In this document: positions 52,179 to 60,847 of the stretch, piece by piece
Position numbering within the stretch: position 1 is the first letter of the stretch
Layout: the number at the start of each line of letters is the position of its first letter
Assembly: GCA_000403315.2 (NCBI GenBank)
Contig: KE159638.1
Span: 635,793 to 699,792, forward strand
Source of the DNA: Lachnospiraceae bacterium A2
GTDB taxonomy: Bacteria > Bacillota > Clostridia > Lachnospirales > Lachnospiraceae
Reading direction: 5' to 3'
DNA length: 64,000 nt
Program-made: the position numbers and the translations under genes
Notes under the pieces: model-generated
What the model saw: only the letters and a program-made list of their open reading frames with translations
Databases searched by the model: none
What the model was told of the DNA's origin: nothing

Positions 52179-52203
52179 TTTAATCACGTCCTTTCTAAAT
52201 TTA

Positions 52204-52300
52204 TTTCCGCGAGCAATGAGCCAAGCAGCCGCGCTCGCGCGGATAGTTGGCGAATGCCGCGAGGGTCGAATACCCCGCCCCAAGGGTCGGGGTATTTGAC
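52204..52300 (-). repeat. Dispersed leader element, copy D
   Basis: This 97-bp intermediate form is on the minus strand: GTCAAATACCCCGACCC, TTGGGGCGGGGTATTCGAC, then the core CCCTCGCGGCATTCGCC, CCGCGCGAGCGCGG and GGCTCATTGCTCGCGG. It differs from copies A and C by isolated substitutions only (for example AACTATCC for AAATATCC). It lies between a promoter at 52310-52339 and the short ORF at 52178, hence in the transcribed leader. Confidence 0.8.
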
Positions 52301-52309
52301 TTTTCATTT

Positions 52310-52339
52310 ATATTATTTCATAAATTAATTATATTTCAA
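52310..52339 (-). promoter_or_regulatory. Candidate promoter upstream of leader element copy D
   Basis: Minus strand TTGAAA (52339-52334) and TAATAT (52315-52310) with an 18-base spacer in an AT-rich stretch. Transcription would begin just before copy D. Confidence 0.5.
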
Positions 52340-52425
52340 GGATTATAAATATTATTTCTTTATGTTATAATAAAAATACCTGGGATTGGTTTTTCTTCCA
52401 CAGAAGAATGGAATCAAAAAAGAAT

Positions 52426-52593
52426 CCTAGAGCGTGTCTGAAAATTCATTCCTACAATTTTGCTCCCCATTTTACACCGGATTCTATGCTGAATTTCGTC
52501 AATGTAGCCCACTACACCTCCCAAATCCAGCATAAAATCTGATGCAAACTGGGACGCAATCTTGCAGAAAGCAATTTTCAGACACGCTCTAGG
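52426..52593. mobile_element. 168-bp MITE with perfect 21-bp inverted ends
   Basis: The ends CCTAGAGCGTGTCTGAAAA (from 52426) and its exact reverse complement (to 52593) match over 21 bases. Inside are further inverted pairs, GATTCTATGCTGAATTT with AAATCCAGCATAAAATC (15 of 17) and TGTAG with CTACA around CCCA, so the whole element folds into one long hairpin. It has no coding capacity. Degenerate relatives are at 58848 and 61932. No clear target duplication is visible. Confidence 0.8.
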
Positions 52594-52653
52594 CTGTATG
52601 TTCCCAAAGATTTCCATGTCCCGCCTGCCCGCCATGGCCATGGGTTCCAATTT

Positions 52654-53763
52654 CTAAATACAGTCTTCCACCGCCCAAAGGAACATCTCATATTCCTTCC
52701 GGCAGCTTGGATCCCCATTCCGCATATCGAATTTATCCGAAATCTCCCGGGCTTCCCTGCCGAAGTATTCCGCCAGTTCTTTTGTCTGGTAATGAGCATC
52801 TTCCCGCTGCCAGGGCTGGTTGCCCGGTAAAGAGAGCCGGACCGTTTCCTTTCCCTGTTTCAGCAGGCTCCGCATCATAATTTCAGCGCCAATGGAAAAT
52901 TCCATTTTGTATAGGGGCGTCGTCCCTAAAACCTCATGGGGGGCTTCTTTCTGGAAAAAACTCCAGGCAGAATTCAAATCTGTCTGCACAAGATAGACAA
53001 TGGTATCGGAAAAATAGGGGGTGTGCATCCGGTATTTTTTGCATATCTGGCGTAACAGCCGGTAATAGGGGGCGGCATGTACGGGATCCCGCCTGCGGAC
53101 GGCATAATAGTAAAGGAGCCGCCCGTATTCATAAGCCAGCCTTTGGCTCTGGGGAAAATGCTTTTCCAGCAGCTTTGTAGTTTTTTCCAAGGTTTCTAAG
53201 TCATCATACCAACATGCCACCTCCCCAATGAAATCCAAGGTGTAAGAATCCCTGTAGTGGTCGGCACGGCAGAGGGCCTTGAAATCTTTTACATACTGCA
53301 TGACCTGTTCCTTGCTGCCGGCCTGCCAGTACAGCCGTGCAGATGCTATGTAGTAATTGTACAGGGGGTATCCATGCATTAGGCAGAACTCCTTGTACTT
53401 TTCCAAATATTTTTCCATGTCCCCAATGGGTATCTGGTAGAAAAAATCAGCGCAGCAGACCATTTCTGAGAAAATATACATTACAGCCTCAGCTGCCGCC
53501 TCATGGCTGCTCCCTGGCAGCCGGATGCCAGGGTTTTCTTCATAAAGAGCCAGCAGTTCCGGGAAAATCAGGTAGAGGTGGAACAAAAAGCTGCCGTTTT
53601 CATCCTCACTGCATTCATTGGCATAGGCACAGCGGAAATACAGCATATAGCTGCTGTCATTGGCTAAGTCCGCTTGCCGGATTGCCTCCCGGATGCCGGA
53701 AAGCCGCGCTTCCCCGGGATTTAATTTTTGGTATTCCTCAATCAGTTCTTTGGGCTGGAACAT
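52654..53763 (-). CDS. Unknown helical repeat (TPR-like) protein
   Basis: A 369-residue cytosolic protein I cannot name. It is almost wholly helical, with Tyr/Leu/Ala-rich units such as YNYYIASARLYWQAGSKEQVMQYV, LAYEYGRLLYYYAVRRRDPVHAAPYYRLL and CWYDDLETLEKTTKLLEKHF, in the style of tetratricopeptide repeats. No enzyme motif or membrane segment is visible. GGGAAAAC precedes the ATG (weak). It lies upstream of the MITE and just downstream (14 bases) of a small membrane protein gene with which it is probably co-transcribed. Confidence 0.72.
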   Translation of the reverse strand: MFQPKELIEEYQKLNPGEARLSGIREAIRQADLANDSSYMLYFRCAYANECSEDENGSFLFHLYLIFPELLALYEENPGIRLPGSSHEAAAEAVMYIFSEMVCCADFFYQIPIGDMEKYLEKYKEFCLMHGYPLYNYYIASARLYWQAGSKEQVMQYVKDFKALCRADHYRDSYTLDFIGEVACWYDDLETLEKTTKLLEKHFPQSQRLAYEYGRLLYYYAVRRRDPVHAAPYYRLLRQICKKYRMHTPYFSDTIVYLVQTDLNSAWSFFQKEAPHEVLGTTPLYKMEFSIGAEIMMRSLLKQGKETVRLSLPGNQPWQREDAHYQTKELAEYFGREAREISDKFDMRNGDPSCRKEYEMFLWAVEDCI

Positions 53764-53777
53764 ACTGTTTTCCCTTT

Positions 53778-54152
53778 CTATAACATATCATAAAAATCAT
53801 AAGGGCCAGAAGAATTAGGATAATTGATGTCCTCTATCAATTCCTCGATGTATTGCAGGTATCCGTCCAATCCGCCGAACTCTGCCATCAGCGTGAACAC
53901 GGAATATGTAAAAATCAGAATCCCACAGATAATGCCGAGGATCCCAAGAGCCAGCCCCGCTTTCCCGTAGCTGTTCATATGCAGTTCCCCGCCTTTGGAA
54001 AGCAGCGCAAAGAGAATGGCAAGGGAGCCGAAAATAACCGGCGGGTAGACGCAGCAGCCCATGGCAAGCCCAAGGATCCCCATGACCAGGGATGCCACGG
54101 ACATGCCGGCAGAACGCATTTCAATGTAAGATTTATTTGGTCCATAATCCAT
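53778..54152 (-). CDS. Small membrane protein, DUF4190-like
   Basis: A 124-residue protein with two long hydrophobic pairs: MSVASLVMGILGLAMGCCVYPPVIFGSLAILFALLS and GKAGLALGILGIICGILIFTYSVF. The layout of SxASLVxGILGL and a G-rich second segment resembles DUF4190 proteins. The C-terminus is acidic (YIEELIEDINYP). AAAGGA lies 13 bases before the ATG at 54152; a GTG at 54161 is the alternative. It is followed closely by the TPR-like gene. Confidence 0.78.
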   Translation of the reverse strand: MDYGPNKSYIEMRSAGMSVASLVMGILGLAMGCCVYPPVIFGSLAILFALLSKGGELHMNSYGKAGLALGILGIICGILIFTYSVFTLMAEFGGLDGYLQYIEELIEDINYPNSSGPYDFYDML

Positions 54153-54227
54153 AAAAACCACTCATTCCTTTCGCTTCGCATTTTCATTATTGTAGCATGT
54201 GGGAGCAGAAAACACAAATATATTTTC

Positions 54228-54256
54228 TTGAAAGGCAAAGTGAAATCCGATATAAT
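54228..54256 (+). promoter_or_regulatory. Promoter of tex
   Basis: TTGAAA (54228-54233) and TATAAT (54251-54256) with a 17-base spacer. The leader to the ATG at 54335 contains a GGCTGCCA/TGGCAGCC hairpin at about 54272-54305. Confidence 0.65.
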
Positions 54257-54334
54257 GGAGGGAAAAGAGGCTGCCATGCTGCTTTCCATGTATGTGGCAG
54301 CCCTATGGCAGAATAGGAGTAAGGAGAACAATCC

Positions 54335-56485
54335 ATGGATATTATTGCAAAATTAGCGGAAGAACTGGGCATCCGCAAGCAGCAGGCAGAAGCTGCGGTA
54401 ACGTTGATTGACGAGGGGAACACCATCCCTTTCATTTCCAGGTACCGGAAAGAAGCCACAGGGGCGCTGAATGACGAGGTGCTCCGGAACCTCCACGAAC
54501 GCCTGGTTTACCTGCGGAACCTGGAAGAAAAGAAGGGGCAGGTGCTTTCAAGCATTGAGGAGCAGGGCAAGCTTACCGAGGAACTGAGGCAGCAGGTGCT
54601 TTCTGCGGAAACCCTGGTGGCAGTGGAAGATTTGTACCGCCCCTACCGCCCCAAACGCCGGACAAGGGCCACCATTGCAAAAGAAAAAGGGCTGGAGCCG
54701 TTGGCAAATATTATTTCACTGCAAATGACAAAAGAAAGCCTGGAAACAGAAGCAGAGCCGTTCCTGGATAAGGAAAAAGGGGTAGAAACCCCGGCGGACG
54801 CCATTGCAGGGGCTATGGACATTTTGGCGGAAAACATTTCCGACGAAGCGGATTACCGGAAATACATCCGGGATATTACCATGCGCACTGGGAAAATTAT
54901 TTCTGCCGCCAAAAACCCGGAAACAGACTCTGTATATGAAATGTATTACGACTTCGAGGAAGGCCTTGCAAAGCTGGCAGGGCACCGGATTCTTGCGCTG
55001 AACCGGGGGGAGTCGGAGAAAATCCTGACGGTAAAGGTAGAAGCCCCCATAGATAAAATTTTGCAGTATTTGGAGAAAAAAGTCATTGTAAAAGACAACC
55101 CCAATACAGCCCCAACGTTACAGGCAGTGGTGGAGGACAGCTATAAGCGGCTGATTGCCCCGGCTATTGAGCGGGAAATCCGCAATGAGCTGACAGAACG
55201 GGCGGAGGATGGGGCCATCCGCGTATTTGGGAAAAATTTAGAGCAGCTTTTGATGCAGCCCCCCATTGCCGGGAAAGTGGTGCTGGGCTGGGACCCTGCC
55301 TTCCGTACGGGCTGTAAGCTGGCAGTGGTGGATTCCACCGGGAAAGTGCTGGATACTACGGTGATTTACCCAACCGCCCCCCAGAATAAGGTGGAAGAAT
55401 CCAAGAAAACCTTGAAAAAGCTTATCCAAAGCTATGGCATTTCCCTGATTTCTGTAGGGAATGGCACGGCTTCCCGGGAATCGGAAATGATAATTGTGGA
55501 TTTGCTTAAAGAACTTCCAAAGGAACTCCCAAACGTCCAGTATGTAATTGTAAATGAGGCAGGGGCTTCGGTTTATTCTGCAAGCAAGCTGGCAACGGAG
55601 GAATTCCCCAATTTTGACGTGGGGCAGAGGAGCGCAGCTTCCATTGCAAGGCGCCTGCAGGACCCACTGGCAGAACTGGTGAAAATCGACCCCAAATCCA
55701 TCGGGGTAGGGCAGTACCAGCACGATATGAACCAGAAAAAATTAAGCGACGCATTAGGCGGCGTAGTGGAAGACTGCGTAAATAAAGTAGGCGTAGACTT
55801 AAACACGGCTTCTGCTTCCCTGTTGGAATACATTTCCGGCATTACAAAAACCATTGCCAAAAATATTGTGGCATACCGGGAAGCGAATGGCAGGTTCCTT
55901 ACCCGGGCGCAGCTTTTGAAGGTAGCGAAGCTGGGTCCCAAGGCTTATGAACAGTGCGCAGGGTTTATGCGCATTTCGGATGGGAAAAACCCGCTGGACG
56001 GCACCAGCGTCCATCCTGAAAGCTATGGCGCAACGTTAAAATTACTGGAAAAGCTGGGCTACGCCCCGGAAGAAATCCGGGAAGGGAAGCTGGCAGGGAT
56101 TTCCAGGAAAATCCCAGACTACAAAAAGCTGGCAAAAGAACTGGATGTAGGGGAGCTGACGCTGCAGGATATTGTAAAGGAACTGGAAAAACCAGCAAGG
56201 GATCCAAGGGACGATATGCCAAAGCCGATTTTGCGGAACGACGTGCTGGAAATGAAGGACCTGGTTCCGGGCATGGTTTTGAAAGGCACAGTGCGCAATG
56301 TTATTGATTTTGGCGCATTTGTGGATATTGGGGTGCATCAGGACGGGCTGGTGCATATTTCCCAGATGACAGAACGCTATATCAAGCACCCGCTGGAAGC
56401 AGTCAGCGTAGGCGACATTGTGGAAGTGAAGGTTATGAGCGTGGATTTGCAGAAAAAGCGGATTCAGCTTACGATGAAAATTTAG
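54335..56485 (+). CDS. tex: Tex family S1 RNA-binding protein
   Basis: A 716-residue RNA-binding protein related to transcription accessory protein Tex. In order it has an N-terminal helical part (QQAEAAVTLIDEGNTIPFISRYRKEATG), a YqgF-like RNase H fold (GWDPAFRTGCKLAVVD), a helix-hairpin-helix region (LNTASASLLEYISGIT, RFLTRAQLLKVAKLGPKAYEQCAGF) and a C-terminal S1 domain (VLKGTVRNVIDFGAFVDIGVHQDGLVHIS). AGGAGAAC precedes the ATG. Tex binds nucleic acid and affects transcription and stress survival in several bacteria. It is a single-gene unit. Confidence 0.95.
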   Translation: MDIIAKLAEELGIRKQQAEAAVTLIDEGNTIPFISRYRKEATGALNDEVLRNLHERLVYLRNLEEKKGQVLSSIEEQGKLTEELRQQVLSAETLVAVEDLYRPYRPKRRTRATIAKEKGLEPLANIISLQMTKESLETEAEPFLDKEKGVETPADAIAGAMDILAENISDEADYRKYIRDITMRTGKIISAAKNPETDSVYEMYYDFEEGLAKLAGHRILALNRGESEKILTVKVEAPIDKILQYLEKKVIVKDNPNTAPTLQAVVEDSYKRLIAPAIEREIRNELTERAEDGAIRVFGKNLEQLLMQPPIAGKVVLGWDPAFRTGCKLAVVDSTGKVLDTTVIYPTAPQNKVEESKKTLKKLIQSYGISLISVGNGTASRESEMIIVDLLKELPKELPNVQYVIVNEAGASVYSASKLATEEFPNFDVGQRSAASIARRLQDPLAELVKIDPKSIGVGQYQHDMNQKKLSDALGGVVEDCVNKVGVDLNTASASLLEYISGITKTIAKNIVAYREANGRFLTRAQLLKVAKLGPKAYEQCAGFMRISDGKNPLDGTSVHPESYGATLKLLEKLGYAPEEIREGKLAGISRKIPDYKKLAKELDVGELTLQDIVKELEKPARDPRDDMPKPILRNDVLEMKDLVPGMVLKGTVRNVIDFGAFVDIGVHQDGLVHISQMTERYIKHPLEAVSVGDIVEVKVMSVDLQKKRIQLTMKI

Positions 56486-56506
56486 ATAATTTACATAATA
56501 CACCTG

Positions 56507-56535
56507 TTGACAGACGCAGCCGTCAGGAGTAGAAT
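56507..56535 (+). promoter_or_regulatory. Promoter of the riboflavin operon
   Basis: TTGACA (56507-56512) and TAGAAT (56530-56535) with a 17-base spacer, just upstream of the FMN riboswitch. Confidence 0.75.
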
Positions 56536-56556
56536 AGAAGTGTCAAATAAATAGTG

Positions 56557-56713
56557 TTCTTCAGGGCAGGGTGACTTTTTCTGATAAGCTCATAGGGGCT
56601 TGCAGGAAGGAATTCCCGACCGACGGTGATACCCAATGGGGCAAGTCCGTGAGCCGTATAGCATGATTTGGTGAGAATCCAAAACCGACAGTACAGTCTG
56701 GATGGGAGAAGAA
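56557..56713 (+). ncRNA. FMN riboswitch (RFN element)
   Basis: All conserved RFN blocks are visible in order: AGGGCAGGGTGA, AATTCCCGACCGACGGTGAT, AGTCCGTGAGCC, TGATTTGGTGAGAATCCAAA, ACCGACAGTACAGTCTGGAT and GGGAGAAGA. TTCTTC at 56557 pairs with GAAGAA at 56708 as the closing P1 stem. A terminator follows at 56770, so FMN binding probably stops transcription before ribU and the rib genes. Confidence 0.95.
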
Positions 56714-56769
56714 GCATCATGGTTATTAATGATATGTAGGATGTATGCAGGAGATGCATATGTTTTCAT

Positions 56770-56799
56770 GCCCTGAATCTTTGGATTCAGGGCTTTTTT
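56770..56799 (+). terminator. Riboswitch-controlled terminator
   Basis: GCCCTGAATC (56770-56779) and GATTCAGGGC (56784-56793) with a TTTG loop and a following TTTTTT. It stands 57 bases after the RFN element and 40 bases before ribU. Confidence 0.92.
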
Positions 56800-56838
56800 C
56801 TATAGGAAAAATATAAAATAAAAAGGAGTGTTTTTACT

Positions 56839-57504
56839 ATGAGTACAAGAAATGCCACATCAGCAAAACCAACAAAACAGAGGGATGTATGGAAAATGAC
56901 TATGACAGCCATGCTTTCCGCCATAGCCTTCGTGCTGATGTTCTTTGAATTTTCCGTCCCCATTATGCCCTCTTTCATTAAAATGGACTTATCAGAACTT
57001 CCGGCGCTGATTGGGGCGTTTGCCATGGGGCCAGTCAGCGGGGCTATGGTTTGCCTGGTCAAGAACCTGCTCCATCTGTTTATGACAACTACTGGGGGCG
57101 TAGGGGAACTGTCTAATTTTCTGCTGGGGGCAGCCTTTGTAGTCCCGGCAGGCCTGGTTTACCAGAGATGGAAGGGCAGGAAAAGCGCTGTTGCCGGAGC
57201 CTTGGCAGGGGCGGTCCTGATGGCGTCTATCAGCATTGTTTCCAATTATTTTATCGTTTACCCTGTATATTACAATTTTATGCCAAAAGAAGCCATCCTC
57301 GCCGCATACCAGATGATTTTCCCAAAAGTGGAAAATATCCTGCAATGCCTGATTGTGTTTAACGCCCCCTTCACTTTTGCCAAGGGCGTGTGCAGCGTAG
57401 CAATTACAATGCTGGTTTACAAGCCGCTGTCCCCGTTGCTGAAAGGGAATTACAGAAGTGCAAAAACCGTGCAGAAAAATACAGGGAAGGGCTATCAGGC
57501 GTAG
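56839..57504 (+). CDS. ribU: Riboflavin ECF transporter S component
   Basis: A 221-residue membrane protein that binds riboflavin outside and works with the shared EcfAAT energising module. Family features are MLSAIAFVLMFFEFSVPIMPSFIKMDLSELPALIGAF in the first segments, and then FLMT-type loops with LKNLLHLFMTTTGGVGELSNFLLGAAF, and FNAPFTFAKGVCSV near the end. Six membrane segments. AAAAGGAGTG precedes the ATG. It is the first gene behind the FMN riboswitch and its terminator, the usual regulation of ribU. ribD follows after 45 bases. Confidence 0.94.
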   Translation: MSTRNATSAKPTKQRDVWKMTMTAMLSAIAFVLMFFEFSVPIMPSFIKMDLSELPALIGAFAMGPVSGAMVCLVKNLLHLFMTTTGGVGELSNFLLGAAFVVPAGLVYQRWKGRKSAVAGALAGAVLMASISIVSNYFIVYPVYYNFMPKEAILAAYQMIFPKVENILQCLIVFNAPFTFAKGVCSVAITMLVYKPLSPLLKGNYRSAKTVQKNTGKGYQA

Positions 57505-57549
57505 TGTTTGCCGGAATACACGAAAATGGGACAGAAGGGAAGGGTGGAC

Positions 57550-58821
57550 ATGTTGCAGAAGAATGGGAACGGAACCCCGGAGGACTATATGCGCCAGGTA
57601 CTGGAACTGGCGCGCCAGGGGGAAGGGCGGGTCAGCCCCAACCCCATGGTAGGGTGCGTAGTGGTAAAGGATGGGAAAGTAATTGCGTCGGGTTACCATG
57701 AGCAGTATGGCGGCTACCACGCCGAGCGTAATGCATTGCTGAACTGCAAGGAAAATACCGAAGGCGCGGAGCTGTACGTAAATTTAGAGCCATGCTGCCA
57801 TTATGGGAAAACGCCCCCTTGCACGGAAATCATTATAGAAAAAAACATCCGCAAAGTCTATATTGGGTGTCTGGATTCCAACCCAAAAGTGGCTGGGAAA
57901 GGCGTCCAAATCCTGCGGGAACATGGCATTTTGGTAGAAACCGGAATTTTGGAACAGGAGTGCAGGGCATGCAACGAAGTGTTTTTCCACTTTATGGAAC
58001 AGAGGATGCCCTTCCTTGCCATGAAGTATGCCATGACGCTGGATGGGAAAATTGCCTGTGAAACCGGGGATTCCAAATGGGTCACTGGGGAGGGGGCAAG
58101 GGCTTATGTCCACCGCCTGCGTAACCGGTACCGGGGGATTATGGCGGGGATTGGCACAGTGCTGGCAGACGATCCCCTGCTGAACTGCCGGATAGAAGGC
58201 GGGCGGGATCCCATACGGATTATCTGCGATTCCAAGCTGCGGGTTCCCTTGGACAGCCAGATTGTGCAAACATCCAGCCAAATCGAAACCATCGTTGCCT
58301 GGAACCCGGAGGAAGCAGGGCGCTGGCGGGCAGGGCAGGGTCCTGGAACACCAAAACCAGGGCAGGAAGAAGCAGAGGGAATGCCCTTAGGGGAAAAGGT
58401 AAAGCAACTAGGACGGCATGGCGTAATATTACTGGAAATCCCAACATGGGCGCAGCAGGGCGGAGCCGCAAAGGAAGGGCAGCCTGTGGGCCTGCAAGGT
58501 AATTTGCCCATTTGCCGGCCAGCAGCCCAAAGGGACCAGGGCCAGCTTTCCTTACCAGGACTTTTCCGCCAGTTGGCAGAAAGGGGCATAGACAGCATTT
58601 TGCTGGAAGGGGGCGGCGCCTTAAATGCGTCTGCACTGCAGGAAGGCCTTGTACAGCGTGTCTACGCCTTTATCGCCCCCAAGCTGGTAGCTGGGGCAAA
58701 AGCAAAATCCCCGGTGGAAGGCCGCGGCATCCCCAGAATGGCAGATGCAGTCCGGCTTACGGATGTGGAGATAACCAGGTTTGGGGAAGATTTATGCATG
58801 GCTGGCAGAACTGTGACGTAA
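57550..58821 (+). CDS. ribD: Bifunctional riboflavin deaminase / reductase with insertion
   Basis: Carries out the second and third steps from GTP to riboflavin. The N-terminal deaminase has HAERNALLNC and LEPCCHYGKTPPCTEII with the zinc ligands. The reductase follows from about residue 150: FLAMKYAMTLDGKIAC, DDPLLNCR, ILLEGGGALNASAL. The protein has 423 residues against about 360-370 usual. The excess lies between the Rossmann strand (AWNPEEAGRWR) and ILLEGGG, a Gly/Gln/Pro-rich stretch of some 60 residues. I take the ATG at 57550 with AAGGGTGG upstream; a TTG at 57508 is possible. The frame is intact, so activity is expected. Confidence 0.92.
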   Translation: MLQKNGNGTPEDYMRQVLELARQGEGRVSPNPMVGCVVVKDGKVIASGYHEQYGGYHAERNALLNCKENTEGAELYVNLEPCCHYGKTPPCTEIIIEKNIRKVYIGCLDSNPKVAGKGVQILREHGILVETGILEQECRACNEVFFHFMEQRMPFLAMKYAMTLDGKIACETGDSKWVTGEGARAYVHRLRNRYRGIMAGIGTVLADDPLLNCRIEGGRDPIRIICDSKLRVPLDSQIVQTSSQIETIVAWNPEEAGRWRAGQGPGTPKPGQEEAEGMPLGEKVKQLGRHGVILLEIPTWAQQGGAAKEGQPVGLQGNLPICRPAAQRDQGQLSLPGLFRQLAERGIDSILLEGGGALNASALQEGLVQRVYAFIAPKLVAGAKAKSPVEGRGIPRMADAVRLTDVEITRFGEDLCMAGRTVT

Positions 58822-58847
58822 GCCCTCCAGGGGAAATATAAGAATGA

Positions 58848-58892
58848 TAGAGCGTATCTGAAAATTTTAGGAATAAATTTTCAGGCATGCCA
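58848..58892. repeat. Degenerate MITE relative, short
   Basis: TAGAGCGTATCTGAAAATTT and AAATTTTCAGGCATGCC are separated by 7-8 bases, as if the middle of the 52426 element had been lost. It fills the gap between ribD and ribE. Confidence 0.65.
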
Positions 58893-58915
58893 GGGCAAAA
58901 GATGGGAGGAAAAAT

Positions 58916-59566
58916 TTGTTTACCGGAATTATAGAAGAAACAGGGGAACTTTCAGAAATTAAAAAAGAAACCCTTTCAGCCAAAATAAAAATCCGCTGCC
59001 AGAAAGTACTGGACGGAACTAAAATTGGCGACAGCATTGCCGTAAACGGCATCTGCCTTACCGTAACATCCTTGGCGAAAGACGGCTTTACGGCAGACGT
59101 AATGGCAGAAACCATGCGCCGCAGCAGCCTGTCCGGCCTGAAAATCCCCGGAAAGGTAAATCTGGAACGGGCGATGGCAGCAGACGGAAGGTTCGGCGGG
59201 CACATTGTGTCCGGCCATATTGACGGGACAGGGAGGGTAACAGGGATCCAGCAGGAAGAAAACGCAGTCTGGTATACCATTGCAGCAGAGCCGGGGCTTC
59301 TGCGCTACATTGTGGAAAAAGGCTCCGTGGCGCTGGACGGGATCAGCCTGACCGTAGCGAAGGTGACAGAGCAGGATTTTCAGGTGTCCGTCATTCCCCA
59401 CACCCGCAAGGAAACCGCACTGTCCGAAAAAAGGGCTGGAAGCCTTATCAATATCGAATGCGACGTCGTTGGGAAATACATAGAAAAATTAATTTCCCGC
59501 AAAGCGGCGCCTGCGCAGGAAAGCAGGCTGACGGAACAGTTCCTGTCAGAGCATGGCTTCCTGTAA
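58916..59566 (+). CDS. ribE: Riboflavin synthase alpha subunit
   Basis: Joins two lumazine molecules to riboflavin. The start is TTG at 58916, behind GGGAGG with 7 bases spacing, giving the invariant N-terminus MFTGIIEETG. The 216 residues contain two lumazine-binding repeats (GDSIAVNGICLTV; GSVALDGISLTVAKV) and GGRFGGHIVSGHIDG-type segments (here FGGHIVSGHIDG). It is followed after 18 bases by ribBA. The assignment is certain. Confidence 0.96.
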   Translation: MFTGIIEETGELSEIKKETLSAKIKIRCQKVLDGTKIGDSIAVNGICLTVTSLAKDGFTADVMAETMRRSSLSGLKIPGKVNLERAMAADGRFGGHIVSGHIDGTGRVTGIQQEENAVWYTIAAEPGLLRYIVEKGSVALDGISLTVAKVTEQDFQVSVIPHTRKETALSEKRAGSLINIECDVVGKYIEKLISRKAAPAQESRLTEQFLSEHGFL

Positions 59567-59584
59567 GAAGGGAAAGAAAGGAAG

Positions 59585-60796
59585 ATGGAAATGGGAAAAC
59601 AGACTGACACAGTAGAACAGGCCATTGCAGATATCAGGCAAGGCAAAATCATTATGGTTATTGACGACCCGGACCGGGAAAATGAAGGGGATTTTATCTG
59701 CGCCGCAGAGTTTGCCACCCCGGAAAACATCAATTTTATGGCGACCCATGGAAAAGGCCTGATTTGCATGCCTATGGCGAAAGAGCTCTGCGGGAAATTA
59801 GGCTTAAAGCAGATGGTGGAGCAAAACACAGACAACCACCAGACAGCATTTACCATATCTATTGACGGCATTGATACAGATACAGGGATTTCCGCTTTTG
59901 AGCGTTCCCAGACTGCCCTTGCCGCCATGGAGGACGACGCCAAGCCCGAGGACTTCCGCAGGCCGGGCCATATGTTCCCGTTAGAATCCCGGGAAGGGGG
60001 CGTTTTAAAGCGCACCGGCCATACAGAAGCCACCGTAGATTTGGCAGTCCTTGCAGGGCTTAAGCCAAGCGGCCTGTGCTGTGAAATCATGCGGGAGGAT
60101 GGGACGATGATGCGCACCACGGAGCTTTTGGAGCTGGCGGAGAAGTTCCAGATGACGGTTATCACCATTGCAGACCTTGTCCGCTACCGGATGGATAGGA
60201 ACAGCCTGGTGCGCCAGGAAGCCCGGGCAAAGCTCCCTACGAAATACGGGGAATTTGAAATCTATGGCTATGTGAACAAATTAAATGGGGAACACCATGT
60301 CGCGCTGGTAATGGGCGACGTTGCCGACGGCCAGCCCGTGCTGTGCCGGGTCCATTCGGAATGCCTGACTGGGGATGTGTTCGGTTCTGCCCGCTGCGAC
60401 TGCGGGGAACAGCTGGAAGCAGCCATGAAAGCCATTGCTGCGGAAGGCCGCGGCATCCTCCTGTATATGCGCCAGGAAGGCCGCGGCATTGGCCTGATTA
60501 ACAAATTAAAGGCCTACAAGCTGCAGGAAGAAGGGCTTGACACGGTAGAAGCCAACGTGGAACTGGGATTTGCCCCGGATTTGCGCGATTACGGCATAGG
60601 CGCCCAAATCCTCCATGATTTGGGGGCGGAGAAGCTCCGGCTGCTCACCAATAACCCAAAGAAAATTACAGGCCTTTCCGGCTATGGCATTTCCATTGTG
60701 GAGCGTGTCCCTATCCAGATGCCCGCCCAGAAGACCGATATTTTTTACCTGAAAACAAAACAGAGCAAAATGCAGCATATGACAAATTACGATTAA
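59585..60796 (+). CDS. ribBA: Bifunctional DHBP synthase / GTP cyclohydrolase II
   Basis: Makes both precursors of riboflavin: dihydroxybutanone phosphate from ribulose-5-phosphate and the pyrimidine from GTP. The N-terminal domain (about 1-205) has [25 protein letters not shown] and [22 protein letters not shown]. The C-terminal domain has [21 protein letters not shown] with the three zinc Cys, [17 protein letters not shown] and [11 protein letters not shown]. The 403 residues match the fused family. AAAGGAAG precedes the ATG at 59585. Part of the ribD-ribE-ribBA-ribH order seen in many Firmicutes. Confidence 0.97.
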   Translation: MEMGKQTDTVEQAIADIRQGKIIMVIDDPDRENEGDFICAAEFATPENINFMATHGKGLICMPMAKELCGKLGLKQMVEQNTDNHQTAFTISIDGIDTDTGISAFERSQTALAAMEDDAKPEDFRRPGHMFPLESREGGVLKRTGHTEATVDLAVLAGLKPSGLCCEIMREDGTMMRTTELLELAEKFQMTVITIADLVRYRMDRNSLVRQEARAKLPTKYGEFEIYGYVNKLNGEHHVALVMGDVADGQPVLCRVHSECLTGDVFGSARCDCGEQLEAAMKAIAAEGRGILLYMRQEGRGIGLINKLKAYKLQEEGLDTVEANVELGFAPDLRDYGIGAQILHDLGAEKLRLLTNNPKKITGLSGYGISIVERVPIQMPAQKTDIFYLKTKQSKMQHMTNYD

Positions 60797-60847
60797 GGTG
60801 CTTTTGGCACCCTAACCAAATAAAACCGAAAGGAATGAGTGGTAATT

